Of a DNA stretch of 64,000 nucleotides, positions 1 through 8,515 are shown one piece after another. The stretch covers positions 1 through 64,000 of the forward strand of contig CAWGJL010000030.1 in assembly GCA_963822765.1 (NCBI GenBank), read 5' to 3'. Source of the stretch: Palsa-504 sp963822765 (lineage in GTDB: Bacteria > Actinomycetota > Actinomycetes > Streptosporangiales > Streptosporangiaceae). The notes below the pieces were generated by a model that was not told where the DNA came from, made no database searches, and was given only the letters and a program-made list of their open reading frames with translations. Position 1 is the first letter of the stretch, and the number at the start of each line of letters is the position of its first letter. The position numbers were made by a program, and so were the translations under genes.

Positions 1-1
1 C

Positions 2-49
2 CTGGGCACCAGCGTTCTGGCCGGCCACTCCACACCCGAGCAGGCCTAG
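2..49 (+). CDS. C-terminal tail of a probable TetR-type regulator (partial)
   Basis: The first bases read in frame 2 as LGTSVLAGHSTPEQA followed by a TAG at 47-49. The same frame continues after the TAG as AVIDYHLRRLFPAYAP and stops at 98-100, which looks like the natural end of a TetR C-terminal domain, so the TAG may be a nonsense change or a sequence error. A TetR gene directly upstream of a DrrAB-type exporter is a common arrangement. Only about 30 codons are visible, so the family call is tentative. Confidence 0.3.
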   Translation: MGTSVLAGHSTPEQA

Positions 50-137
50 GCGGTCATCGACTACCACCTGCGCCGCCTGTTTCCCGCATATGCCCCCTGA
101 CCTGGTGAAACGATATAGAACGCCGCGTCAGTGATCG

Positions 138-164
138 TGTCAGGGGCGTGACAGGAGCGTGTCA
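138..164 (+). promoter_or_regulatory. Three alternating TGTCA/TGACA half-sites, candidate repressor operator
   Basis: TGTCA (138-142), TGACA (149-153) and TGTCA (160-164) are spaced exactly 11 bases apart, so each neighbouring pair forms an inverted or everted repeat with a 6-base gap. The cluster lies 24 bases before the ABC ATPase start. A possible -10 (TATAGA, 114-119) lies upstream, which would place the repeats over the early transcribed region. Inference: operator for the TetR-like regulator whose tail lies just upstream. Confidence 0.45.
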
Positions 165-187
165 GGGACGGTGCCGATATTGGCTGC

Positions 188-1132
188 ATGAGAACTTCAG
201 CGATTGCAGTCTCAGGGCTGCGGAAGGCTTACGGGGACAAGACCGTGCTCGACGGTATCGATCTAGATGTTCCTGCGGGCACCGTTTTTTCTCTGCTCGG
301 CCCGAATGGGGCGGGCAAGACGACGACGGTGAACGTGCTGACCACGTTGGTGAAGGCCGACGGCGGGACGGTACGGGTGGCCGGCCATGATGTTGCGACC
401 GAGGCCAGGGCGGTGCGCACGGCAATCGGGGTTACCGGCCAGTTCGCGGCGGTCGATGATCTGCTGACCGGGCAAGAGAACCTGCAGCTGATGGCGGATC
501 TGCACCACCTGCGAGCCGACGAGGGCAAGCGGGTGATCACCTCGTTGCTGGAACGGTTCGATCTGGCGGAGTCGGCGCGGAAGATGGCGGCGACCTATTC
601 CGGCGGTATGCGCCGGAAGCTGGATCTGGCCATGACGCTGGTCACCAGGCCGCAGATCATCTTCCTGGACGAGCCGACGACGGGACTGGATCCGCGCAGC
701 CGTCGCACCATGTGGGATATCGTGCGCGAGCTGGTGGCTGACGGCGTGACCGTTTTCCTCACCACCCAGTATCTCGAGGAAGCCGATCGGCTCTCCGACC
801 GGATCGCGGTGCTCGACCAGGGCCGCCTGGTGGCCGAGGGTACCCCGGGCGAACTCAAGCGCCAGATTCCCGGCAGCCACGTCCGGCTTCGGTTTTCCGA
901 CCTCGCGATGCTGACCGCGGCGGCGCGAGTCCTGAGCGCCTCCACCGTGGATGAAGCGGCCCTAACCCTGCGGGTTCCCAGCGACGGCGGGGTGAAATCG
1001 GTGCGGGTACTGCTGGATCGGCTCGATGAGCATTCGATCGACGTTGAGGAGTTCTCGGTGCACACACCGGACCTCGATGACGTTTTCCTGGCCCTGACCG
1101 GTCACGCGAGTACGGAGGACATCGCACAATGA
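188..1132 (+). CDS. DrrA-type drug-resistance ABC transporter ATP-binding subunit
   Basis: A 314-residue ABC ATPase. Walker A GPNGAGKTTT lies near residue 38, the signature YSGGMRRKLDLA near 140, and Walker B IIFLDEPTTGLDPRSR near 160, followed by a D/H-loop region. The C-terminal ~90 residues match the extra domain of the DrrA/daunorubicin-resistance subfamily, which energises export of a hydrophobic compound through an ABC-2 permease. Its stop overlaps the next start by 4 bases (ATGA), so the two are translationally coupled. The substrate cannot be told from sequence; the adjacent SARP regulator suggests a secondary metabolite. Start chosen because the ABC domain begins at once (ISGLRK-like motif by residue 9). 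Confidence 0.9.
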   Translation: MRTSAIAVSGLRKAYGDKTVLDGIDLDVPAGTVFSLLGPNGAGKTTTVNVLTTLVKADGGTVRVAGHDVATEARAVRTAIGVTGQFAAVDDLLTGQENLQLMADLHHLRADEGKRVITSLLERFDLAESARKMAATYSGGMRRKLDLAMTLVTRPQIIFLDEPTTGLDPRSRRTMWDIVRELVADGVTVFLTTQYLEEADRLSDRIAVLDQGRLVAEGTPGELKRQIPGSHVRLRFSDLAMLTAAARVLSASTVDEAALTLRVPSDGGVKSVRVLLDRLDEHSIDVEEFSVHTPDLDDVFLALTGHASTEDIAQ

Positions 1133-1890
1133 GCACCTTTTCAGCGCCGCTGACCGACTCGCGGATCATGATGCGTCGCAACCTCAAGCACATCCTCCGG
1201 AATCCCATCACGATATTCAATGCGGCGGTTATGCCGATCGTGCTCATGTTGCTGCTCGTGTACGTGTTCGGCAACGCATTCAATGTCGGCGAACACTACG
1301 TCGAATACGCCACCCCGGGCCTGATCGTGCTGGCCATCTGCTACGGGCTGGCCGGCACCGCGGTATCCGTGAGCACCGACATGACCAAGGGCATCATCAA
1401 CCGGTTCAAGGTCATGAATGTCTCCCGCGGTGCCGTCCTGACCGGTCACGTGGTGGCCACGATGCTGATCAGCTCGATCGCGATCGCGGCCATCATCGGG
1501 ATGGCCTTCGCACTGGGGTTCCGGTCGCCTGCGACGCCCCTCGACTGGCTCGGCGGGATCGGTATCGCCGTGGCGGCGGCTTTCGCGGCCGCCTGGCTCA
1601 CGGTCGCGCTGGGAATGGCGGCGAAAACTCCGGAATCCGCCGGCATGACCGTCGTGCCGCTGCTCCTGCTGCCCTTCGTGAGCAGCGCGGTGGTGCCGGC
1701 CGACAAGATGGGACAGGGCATCCGGCAATTCGCGGAGTATCAGCCTTTCACGCCGATTATCGAATCCCTGCGTGGATTGCTGGCCGGCACCCCGTCGGGC
1801 GGCTACGCGGCCGCCGCTCTGGCCTGGTGCGCGGGGATCGCCCTCCTCGGGTACCTGTGGTCACGGGCCACCTTCAGCAAGCGCGCGTGA
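1129..1890 (+). CDS. ABC-2 type permease, DrrB-like
   Basis: A 253-residue membrane protein with about six hydrophobic segments, beginning with the cytoplasmic motif RNLKHILRNPITIFNAAVMPIVLMLL typical of ABC-2 (DrrB/NodJ) permeases. It should form the membrane channel for the ATPase encoded immediately upstream, with which it overlaps by 4 bases. Length is normal for the family. The gene ends 35 bases before the convergent SARP gene. Substrate unknown; drug or metabolite efflux is inferred from family. Confidence 0.88.
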   Translation: MSTFSAPLTDSRIMMRRNLKHILRNPITIFNAAVMPIVLMLLLVYVFGNAFNVGEHYVEYATPGLIVLAICYGLAGTAVSVSTDMTKGIINRFKVMNVSRGAVLTGHVVATMLISSIAIAAIIGMAFALGFRSPATPLDWLGGIGIAVAAAFAAAWLTVALGMAAKTPESAGMTVVPLLLLPFVSSAVVPADKMGQGIRQFAEYQPFTPIIESLRGLLAGTPSGGYAAAALAWCAGIALLGYLWSRATFSKRA

Positions 1891-1925
1891 CCTCCCGGTT
1901 ATCGGTTGAGCGCCCGTCAACAGGC

Positions 1926-4900
1926 TCAGCCAGCGAGCGCAGCTTCGGCTAGCTCACGCCAGCTCGCCTGCACCCCCTCCTGCGTTGCCCCGGCGAACCG
2001 CGCTTCGCCGAGGTGACGCCGGGCGGCCTGCTCGATGCGGGCCACATCCGGTTGCGACCGATCCGGCAGTCCGCGGACGGCGGCGCTCGCCGCGAGCAGC
2101 CGCGCGGCCTGCTCGTAGTGGTCGCCACGCAGGGCCAGGTCCGCGATCCCGACGAGTACCTGGGCGAGCAGAGGCGCATGCCCCGCCTCGGACGCCGCCT
2201 GGAAGGCCGATACGCGGTGCGTACGGGCCTCGGGGAGATCGTCGGCCAGGTAGCCGAGCAGGTCGTGTGTTGCCGCGCGGTTGCCCGCCTGGTCCGCTTC
2301 GTCGCCCAGCATGGTGATCGCGACGCCGAGTTGCTGGTACGCCTCCTCGGCGTTGCCGTTCCAATACGCGAGTTTCGCCTTCGAGAGGGCCAGCTCAGCC
2401 AGCGCATCCGGCCAGGTGACCCGGTCCGCGTACCATTGCGCCTCGGCTATGGCGGCCGCGCTGGAGTCCTCATCGCCGGCCAGCGAGTACAGCTGCGCCT
2501 GCAGCGACCGCATCCGGATGACATCCTCGATGGCACCGACTTCGGTGAGGACCGCGATCGCCTGTTCGTAGTACTCGCACGCGCCGGCGAACTCACCCCG
2601 CACGGCGATCCGGTCTGCCAGCTCGGTCAGGGCGAAAGAAATCCCCCACCGTTCGCCGATCGCGCGGAACTCGGCGAGCGCCATCTCGAGATACGCGTCC
2701 GCATCCCGGCCGCCCTGGCCGAGCATGATTCGCATCTTGCCGAGCTGCAGCCGGGCCAGCGCCCGTACCCAGGGGTCCTCGCTGTCCAGCAGCGCGTCCC
2801 ACGCGGGCAAGAACGCGTCCGGCCGCTGCAACATAAGTTCCAGCGGGGTTATCAACCCGAGCAGCGGGTTGATAACCCCGCTGCGCTGGCTGAACCGGTA
2901 TGCCTCGTGGATCCAGTCCGCCACCTGGTACTGGTCGCCCCGGCCGGAGCTCAGGAACGTCACGACATAGGCGTACACCAAGGCCCGGGTCTCATCGGCT
3001 ACCTTGCCGGGAATGGCGATGGCCGCGGTGAGGAGCTCGTTGCCCTCCGCCTTGTGCCCGCCGAGCCACCAGTACCAGCCAGCGCCCGCCGCGAGCCGCA
3101 TTGCCTCCTGCGCCTCACTGGCCGCGATCGCACCACGCATCGCAGAACCGATGTTGTCGTGCTCGACCTCCAGCGCGGCCAGCCATTCCAATTGCTCGGC
3201 GCGGCGGAGATGCGAGTCCGCGGTCTCGGCGAGTTCGGTGAAGTAGGCGAGATGCGCACGGCGGGCTAGGTCCGATTCCCCCGTCTCGGCGAGCCGCTGG
3301 GCCGCGTACTCCTTGATCGTGCCGAGCATCCGGTAACGCGGCGCCCGGTCGCCCTCGGCGAGCAGCAGCGATTTCTCGGCCAGTGCGGTGAGCAGCTCGA
3401 GCACCTGCTCCTGCTCGACTGCACTCTGCTCGACTGCGCTGGCGACGCAGACCCGCTCGGCCGCCTCCAGACTCGCCCCGCCCGAGAACACCGAGAGCCT
3501 GCGCAGGACCGTTCGTTCGGCCTCGGTGAGCAGCTCCCAGCTCCAGTCGATCACCGCGCGAAGTGTCTTGTGCCGCGGCAACGCGGTGCGGCTACCGCTG
3601 GTCAGCAGACGGAACCGGTCGTCGAGCCGGCTGGCGAGCTGATCAAGGGACATGGTGCGCAATCGGGTGGCGGCAAGTTCGATGGCCAGCGGTATCCCGT
3701 CGAGCGCCCGGCAGACGCGCGCCATGTTCGACAGCGTGCGGGCGTCGGTCGCAAGATCCTTGCGCACCGCGCCGGCCCGATCCCGCAGCAACTGGACGGC
3801 TGGAGAGGACTCGATCTCGCCGGGGCTGGCGTCCCCCTGCGGCAACGCCAGCGGCTCGGCCAGCCACAGCGCCTCACCGGTGATGCCGAGCGGTTCCCTG
3901 CTCGTGGCCAGGATCCGCAGCCGCTGGCACTCCCCGAGCACTCGATGGGCGAACGCCGCCGCCGACTCGATCACGTGCTCACAGTTGTCCAGGATCAGCA
4001 GCGTCTCCCGCTCGCGGATCGCCGCGATGAGCCGGTCCGTCGGTTCCGCGTTCGGGGCCTCACCGAGCAGCGCGTCCCGGAGGCCGAGCGCGGCGAGCGC
4101 CGACAGCGCCACGTCACCGTCCGTGCCGATCGAGGCCAGTTCCACCAGCCAGGCCCCGTCCGGCAGGTCGCCGAGCAGCGTGCGCGCGGTTTCCGTGGCC
4201 AGCCTGGTCTTCCCCGAGCCACCCGGCCCGATCACGGTGGTGAGCCGGTGTTCGCCGATGAGCTCGCGGACCGCGGCGACATCAGCATCCTTGCCGACGA
4301 AGCTGGTCAGCTCGGCACGCAAGTTGGTCTTCCGGTTTTCCTCCCGCCGCCCCAGCTCGCCCCGCAGCAACGCGACGTGCAATGCGGCCAGGTCCGGCGA
4401 GGGATCGACCCCCAGAGCGTCGGCCAGTGCTTCTCTCGCGCGCTGGTACACCAGGAGCGCCTCGGTGTCACGGCCGGCCGCGACCAGGGCCCGCATCAGC
4501 GCAGCGACAAGCCGTTCTCGCAACGGATGCGCGACTACCAGATCGGTCAGTTCCGTGACCAGCTCCGCGCCGTGGCCGAGGCTGACCTCGGCATCGAACC
4601 GATCCTCCATGGCCGTCAGGCGTAGCCCCTCGAGCCGGGTGACCGCCGCGTCAAACGCGGCACTATCCTCCAGACCGACGCCCTGCATAGCCGCACCGCG
4701 CCACAAGCCGAGGGCGTCGCGCAGCAGCCGTAGCCGCCGGGGACCCTCGTCGGCGCGGGCCTGGCCGACAAGGCGTTCGAACCGCACCGCGTCGACAGCG
4801 TCGGGCTCCGCCGCCAGCCGGTAGCCGTCCGTCTGCCCCTCGACCAGCCCTTCCGGCAGCGCCTTCCGCAGCCGGGAAACCAGGCGTTGCAAGGCATTCG

Positions 4901-5078
4901 CCGCGTCGCCGGGCGGGTGCTCACCCCAGATCCAGTCGACGAGCCTCGCCTTCGGGACTGTGTGACCTGGTTCGAGAGCCAGGGCGATCAACAGCCCGCG
5001 CAGCCGGGCGCCCGGCACGTCGGCGAGGACGCCGTCGTCCGTACGAACCTCGAATGGTCCAAGCATCCCGATCTGCAC
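1926..5078 (-). CDS. SARP/AfsR-family transcriptional regulator with NTPase and TPR domains
   Basis: A 1050-residue regulator with the large SARP layout. Residues ~1-90 form an OmpR-type winged helix (MQIGMLGPFEVRTDDG), ~95-240 a bacterial transcriptional activation (BTAD) domain, then an AAA/NB-ARC-like NTPase with Walker A GPGGSGKT at 284-291 and Walker B LLILDNCEH at about 360-368, followed by a long helical TPR-like C-terminus. This family activates secondary-metabolite clusters and integrates ATP/ADP-dependent signals. It is convergent with the drug exporter pair, so a shared role in export of or response to a metabolite is plausible but unproven. The gene contains a perfect 19-bp inverted repeat in the TPR part (2841-2883). 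Confidence 0.9.
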   Translation of the reverse strand: MQIGMLGPFEVRTDDGVLADVPGARLRGLLIALALEPGHTVPKARLVDWIWGEHPPGDAANALQRLVSRLRKALPEGLVEGQTDGYRLAAEPDAVDAVRFERLVGQARADEGPRRLRLLRDALGLWRGAAMQGVGLEDSAAFDAAVTRLEGLRLTAMEDRFDAEVSLGHGAELVTELTDLVVAHPLRERLVAALMRALVAAGRDTEALLVYQRAREALADALGVDPSPDLAALHVALLRGELGRREENRKTNLRAELTSFVGKDADVAAVRELIGEHRLTTVIGPGGSGKTRLATETARTLLGDLPDGAWLVELASIGTDGDVALSALAALGLRDALLGEAPNAEPTDRLIAAIRERETLLILDNCEHVIESAAAFAHRVLGECQRLRILATSREPLGITGEALWLAEPLALPQGDASPGEIESSPAVQLLRDRAGAVRKDLATDARTLSNMARVCRALDGIPLAIELAATRLRTMSLDQLASRLDDRFRLLTSGSRTALPRHKTLRAVIDWSWELLTEAERTVLRRLSVFSGGASLEAAERVCVASAVEQSAVEQEQVLELLTALAEKSLLLAEGDRAPRYRMLGTIKEYAAQRLAETGESDLARRAHLAYFTELAETADSHLRRAEQLEWLAALEVEHDNIGSAMRGAIAASEAQEAMRLAAGAGWYWWLGGHKAEGNELLTAAIAIPGKVADETRALVYAYVVTFLSSGRGDQYQVADWIHEAYRFSQRSGVINPLLGLITPLELMLQRPDAFLPAWDALLDSEDPWVRALARLQLGKMRIMLGQGGRDADAYLEMALAEFRAIGERWGISFALTELADRIAVRGEFAGACEYYEQAIAVLTEVGAIEDVIRMRSLQAQLYSLAGDEDSSAAAIAEAQWYADRVTWPDALAELALSKAKLAYWNGNAEEAYQQLGVAITMLGDEADQAGNRAATHDLLGYLADDLPEARTHRVSAFQAASEAGHAPLLAQVLVGIADLALRGDHYEQAARLLAASAAVRGLPDRSQPDVARIEQAARRHLGEARFAGATQEGVQASWRELAEAALAG
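2841..2883. repeat. Perfect 19-bp inverted repeat inside the SARP gene
   Basis: The left arm CAGCGGGGTTATCAACCCG (2841-2859) is exactly complementary to 2865-2883, with the 5-base loop AGCAG. In the regulator the hairpin encodes roughly RSGVINPLLGLITPLE, itself a mirrored peptide. Such a long perfect stem in coding sequence is unlikely to persist by chance. It may be an intragenic terminator/attenuator, a protein-binding site, or a small insertion. Confidence 0.85.
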
Positions 5079-5196
5079 CCAGCTGATTTTGCCATGGGAC
5101 GATGGGACTGACCGCGCCCGGCGACTGACTGGTGCTGATGGCGACCCCGACGGGACGGAGAAGGGGGCCTCAAGATCGCGACTGGCCTCTGACCTG

Positions 5197-5269
5197 TGGA
5201 GCTAAGGGGACTCGAACCCCTGGCCTTCTGGATGCAAACCAGACGCTCTTCCAGCTGAGCTATAGCCCC
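5197..5269 (-). tRNA. tRNA-Ala (anticodon UGC)
   Basis: Read on the minus strand this starts GGGGCTATAGCTCAGCTGG, has the anticodon loop TTTGCAT (anticodon TGC), the T-arm with GGTTCGAGTCC, and ends TAGCTCCA. The 7-bp acceptor stem pairs with one G-U. CCA is not fully encoded. Together with tRNA-Ile further upstream this is the usual tRNA pair downstream of gyrA in actinomycetes. Confidence 0.97.
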
Positions 5270-5440
5270 GAGATGCCTTCCGTCAAGGGTACCCGCTACT
5301 ACCGGCCGGCGCGGATTACCGCTCAGGTAGCTCAGCGCGGCTACGCTGCCGCTGGCAGGGCGCGGGGGATTTCGTCACGCTTTATGCAGTCGTGCATGGC
5401 ACAATCTAGGCGAGCGGGGCCGTCGCGAGGAAGGGACGAA

Positions 5441-6247
5441 ATGACCGGATCGGGTCAGCCGGAGAACGGGGTTCCGGCGGACATCCGCACGGACATCGCC
5501 CACCCGGCCCGGGTGTATGACTTCTGGCTGGGCGGCAAGGACAATTTCGCCGCCGACCGGGCCGCCGCCGAGCAGGTCATGCAGGTGATGCCGGAAATCC
5601 TGGATACCGTGCGCGGTAATCGTCAGTTCCTCGCCCGCGCAGTGCGCTTCCTGCGCGATGCCGGGATCCGGCAGTTCATCGACATCGGCAGCGGCCTGCC
5701 CAGCAGCCCGAACGTTCATGAGGTCGCCCAGTCCGGGCATACCGGTGCGCGAGTGGTGTACGTGGACAACGACCCGGTGGTGTTCCTGCACGCCGAGGCG
5801 TTGATGGCCGGGAACGGCGCGACCGCCGTGGTGCGGTCCGACCTGCGCGACGTCGGTGAGGTCCTGGCCAAGGCGGGGGAACTACTCGACCTCACCCAGC
5901 CGACAGCGCTGCTTTTCGTCGGGTGTCTGCACCATATCGTGGATGACGATGACCCGGCCGGCATCGTGGCCCGGTATCTGACCGCGGTGGCGCCGGGCAG
6001 CTACCTGGTCATATCGCACGCCACCGATGATCCCTCGCCGGAGAAGATGCGCGCGAACTCCGAGGTGGCCGAGAGCAGCGGTGCGGTACTCATCCCACGC
6101 AGCAAAGACGCGATCCTGCGCATGTTCAACGGGCACGAACTGGTCGATCCCGGGCTGGTGCTGGTCTCGTACTGGCGGCCGGAGACGGGCGATCCAGGGC
6201 CTAACGCCGACCGGGCCTGGGCCTACGGCGGAGTCGCGGCTGTCTAG
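5441..6247 (+). CDS. SAM-dependent methyltransferase of the DUF574 (Methyltransf_19) family
   Basis: 268 residues starting MTGSGQPENGVPADIRTDI after the ribosome site AGGAAGGGA (about 5428-5436). Family hallmarks are the N-terminal ARVYDFWLGGKDNFAADR, the nucleotide-binding FIDIGSGLPSSPNVHEVA with VVYVDNDPVV following, and LLFVGCLHHI. These proteins are abundant in actinomycetes, bind S-adenosylmethionine by fold, and have no assigned substrate. The upstream sequence encodes a tRNA, so longer in-frame starts are not real. It is convergent with the glycosylase gene, 3 bases apart. Confidence 0.88.
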   Translation: MTGSGQPENGVPADIRTDIAHPARVYDFWLGGKDNFAADRAAAEQVMQVMPEILDTVRGNRQFLARAVRFLRDAGIRQFIDIGSGLPSSPNVHEVAQSGHTGARVVYVDNDPVVFLHAEALMAGNGATAVVRSDLRDVGEVLAKAGELLDLTQPTALLFVGCLHHIVDDDDPAGIVARYLTAVAPGSYLVISHATDDPSPEKMRANSEVAESSGAVLIPRSKDAILRMFNGHELVDPGLVLVSYWRPETGDPGPNADRAWAYGGVAAV

Positions 6248-6250
6248 CGC

Positions 6251-7114
6251 TTACTTCAGCAGCCGGGAAAGCCGCCGGTCGGCGAGGGGTTTCCCGCCGG
6301 TCTGGCAGGTGGGGCAGTACTGCAGCGCCGAGTCAGCGAACGAAACCTCCCTGATCGTGTCCCCGCAGGCCGGGCACTCTTGGCCCGCGCGCGCATGTAC
6401 CCGCAGACCGCTCTTTTTCTCGCCCTTCAGGTCCGCCGCGGCCAGCCCCGCCGAACGCTTGACCGCCTCGCCCAGCGTCGTCTTGATCGCATCGAACAGA
6501 ACCGCCACGTCCTCCGGCGTCAGGCTGGCGGCGATCTTGAACGGCGACATCTTGGCCACGTGCAGTACCTCGTCGGAGTAGGCGTTGCCGATGCCCGCGA
6601 TGATGCTCTGGTCCCGCAGCACCCCCTTGACCTGCGTTCGCCGGCCCGCCAGCAGGCCGGACAGGGTGTCCAGGGTGAAGTCCGGGGCCAGCGGGTCAGG
6701 GCCGAGGGTGGCGACGCCGGGGACTTCGGCGGGGTCGCGGACCAGGTAAACGGCCAGGCGCTTCTTGGTCCCCTGCTCGGTCAGGTCGAACCCGGAACCG
6801 TCGTCGAGCCGCAGCCGGAAGGCCAGCGGGCTCTTGCCCGGCTTGGGCGGGGCCGTAGGCAGGTCGTCGCGCCAGCGCAGCCAGCCGGCCCGGGCCAGGT
6901 GGGTGATCAGGTGCAAGCCCTGGTCGGTGGACAGATCCAGGAACTTGCCGTGCCGGCCGACTTCGGTGATCACCTGGCCGGCCAGCGCGGTCAACGGCGG
7001 ATCGAACGTCTTCAGCACCGAGAACGAAGCGGCATCTGCGCGCGCGACGGCGTGGCCGACCGCGTGCTCGCGCAGGAAGGCGGCCAGCGACTCCACTTCC
7101 GGTAGTTCCGGCAT
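6251..7114 (-). CDS. Fpg/Nei-family DNA glycosylase/AP lyase
   Basis: 287 residues beginning MPELPEVESL; the exposed Pro2-Glu3 are the catalytic residues of the family. The helix-two-turn-helix is seen around GVLRDQSIIAGIGNAYSDEVL, and a C-terminal zinc finger CPACG...CPTCQTGGKPLADRR closes the protein. It removes oxidised bases and nicks at the abasic site during base-excision repair. The middle (EQGTKKRLAVYLV) and overall length resemble actinobacterial Nei-like or Fpg-like paralogues rather than the main mutM; substrate range cannot be assigned from sequence. Confidence 0.9.
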   Translation of the reverse strand: MPELPEVESLAAFLREHAVGHAVARADAASFSVLKTFDPPLTALAGQVITEVGRHGKFLDLSTDQGLHLITHLARAGWLRWRDDLPTAPPKPGKSPLAFRLRLDDGSGFDLTEQGTKKRLAVYLVRDPAEVPGVATLGPDPLAPDFTLDTLSGLLAGRRTQVKGVLRDQSIIAGIGNAYSDEVLHVAKMSPFKIAASLTPEDVAVLFDAIKTTLGEAVKRSAGLAAADLKGEKKSGLRVHARAGQECPACGDTIREVSFADSALQYCPTCQTGGKPLADRRLSRLLK

Positions 7115-7165
7115 GCATCCAGTTTGCCACGTGCCGCCGGAGGTTTGCCCCGGTCAGTGGGTGGT

Positions 7166-7858
7166 TTAGCTGGCTGAGGCGACCAGATCCGGCAGCTCGC
7201 CGAGGTCAGCGAGCAGGTGGGTGGCGCCGGCCCGGCGGAGCCTGCGACCGTCGTGCACGTCGCTTAGCACGCCGATCACCAGCCGGGCGCCGGCCCGGCG
7301 AGCGGACAGGACGCCGCTCTCGCTGGCCGTGACCACGGCCACGTCTCGTACGTCACCGATGCCCAGGCGCAGGATAGCGGTGAGCACCAGGTCGGGCCAG
7401 GGGAAGCCCCGGGCCACGTCGTCCGCGCACAGGATCAGGTCGCCGCGCTGCCACCAGGCCAGGCGTTCCATGATCAGGCTGAGCGCGGGCCGGGACAGGC
7501 AGGACATCAGGCACACCTTGGTCCCGGCCGCCGCCAGCTTGGCCAGCGCATCGTTAGCGCCCGGCAGCGGGAGGGCGCCGAACCGGTCGACGGCGGTCTG
7601 GAATGAGCGATCGAAGGAGTGGTTCGCGGCCTGAGCCCGGATCTCGTCCTCGGGAAACAGGGTGCGGATAACTTCGGCCGGGGACCAGCCGCGGGTCTGG
7701 TCGAAGTGCACCATCGCCTTGACGTAGGCCGCGGTTCCCGTAACCACACCCTGAGTCGCGATCGCCTCGGCGAACGCCCGCTCGAGCACGCTGCCGTCGA
7801 CTGCTGCGGCTCCCAGGACGTCACAGCAGACCAGCGATACCGGGGACGTATCGCTCAC
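7166..7858 (-). CDS. HAD-superfamily hydrolase-like protein (phosphonatase-like), altered motifs
   Basis: 230 residues from a GTG start. The probable nucleophile lies in LVCCDVLGA near the N-terminus, an all-helical cap follows, then the segment LMSCLSRPAL (motif II region) and GFPWPDLVL, which corresponds to the G-K/R-P-x-P motif of phosphonatase-like enzymes but has Phe in place of the basic residue. The last part VAVVTASESGVLSARRAGAR fits the motif IV region with weakened acidic residues. It may have reduced or changed activity. It starts 9 bases after the DLW-39 peptide gene, likely co-transcribed with it. Confidence 0.65.
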   Translation of the reverse strand: MSDTSPVSLVCCDVLGAAAVDGSVLERAFAEAIATQGVVTGTAAYVKAMVHFDQTRGWSPAEVIRTLFPEDEIRAQAANHSFDRSFQTAVDRFGALPLPGANDALAKLAAAGTKVCLMSCLSRPALSLIMERLAWWQRGDLILCADDVARGFPWPDLVLTAILRLGIGDVRDVAVVTASESGVLSARRAGARLVIGVLSDVHDGRRLRRAGATHLLADLGELPDLVASAS

Positions 7859-7867
7859 CGGCCGACT

Positions 7868-7993
7868 TCAGCCTTCGTCGGCGGCGGTGGCCTCGTTCCA
7901 GAGGTCGAGTTCGGCGCGGTCGGCCTGCACCTTGCGCCACACGGCGAACGCGCCAAGTCCAGCCAGTATGACCAGCAACATCTTAATCTTCAC
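7868..7993 (-). CDS. DLW-39 family small membrane-anchored peptide
   Basis: A 41-residue protein that starts with GTG (KIKMLLVILAGLGAFAVWR) after a GGAGGG ribosome site about ten bases upstream. It has one N-terminal membrane helix, then VQADRAELDLWNEATAA, which contains the D-L-W motif that names this actinobacterial family found near gyrA. Function unknown. It lies between tRNA-Ile and tRNA-Ala as in related genomes and probably shares a transcript with the HAD gene 9 bases downstream. Confidence 0.85.
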   Translation of the reverse strand: MKIKMLLVILAGLGAFAVWRKVQADRAELDLWNEATAADEG

Positions 7994-8009
7994 AGCGAGG
8001 AACCCTCCG

Positions 8010-8427
8010 CCTCAATGACATTCACAGCCAAGTCGCAAACACACGACCAAGAGATTCCAGCAGCCTACCAAGCCCAAAGCCCCCTACGCTCCAACCAGCC
8101 CCCGCCGGGTCACAACGTCGCACCGGAAAAGATTGTGGTCGATGAACCCCTCGCAAAAAAGGCACCGGTGGGGTTAATGAGCCGGGTGGAGGCTATGGCC
8201 AGGCGGGTTAGGGACGAGGCGGAGGCGCGGGCCGGGCAGGGTTCGCAGACGCGGCAGAGGTAAGCGCCCGGCCAGGTGAGGGGACGGGGCCGAGGCGATG
8301 GCCAGGCGGATGCGGACGTGGGTGCGGTTGTGCCAACGCGAATTGCCGGGAGGTGAAGTGAGAAGAACACCAAACCCGTGGCTACGGTCTCGGCCACCGC
8401 GCCGGGCGAAGCCCGGCACCGGGGGGT
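8010..8427. other. Gene-poor stretch between the DLW-39 gene and tRNA-Ile
   Basis: No reading frame here has a convincing protein composition or ribosome site. The first ~150 bases are less GC-rich than the surroundings and contain an A6 run (about 8155-8160). A short perfect stem GCCGGGC/GCCCGGC lies at 8401-8417 next to the GC-rich repeat. I see no RNA gene in it. Confidence 0.4.
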
Positions 8428-8447
8428 CCGGGGGGTCGTCCCCCCGG
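8421..8447. repeat. GC-rich hairpin repeat, copy 1
   Basis: CCGGGGGG (8428-8435) pairs with CCCCCCGG (8440-8447) over a TCGT loop. The stretch 8421-8444 is identical at 23 of 24 positions to 16434-16457 upstream of recF, so it is a dispersed element. Its position near gene ends suggests a terminator-like or REP-like role. Confidence 0.7.
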
Positions 8448-8473
8448 GCCAGCACTGCGGGGCCCTAGGCGAA

Positions 8474-8495
8474 GGTGGTCCCGTCAGGGACCACC
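8474..8495 (-). terminator. Stem-loop downstream of tRNA-Ile
   Basis: GGTGGTCCC (8474-8482) and GGGACCACC (8487-8495) form a perfect 9-bp stem with a GTCA loop, 20 bases past the tRNA-Ile 3' end on the minus strand. No U-run follows, as is usual for hairpin terminators in high-GC actinomycetes. Confidence 0.55.
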
Positions 8496-8515
8496 GAGCA
8501 GCGTTCGCCGCCGCG

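Noticed and set aside
7619..8263. Plus-strand frame over the HAD 5' end and the DLW-39 gene
   Set aside because: Runs antisense to two better-supported genes; the unopposed part has no ribosome site or motif.
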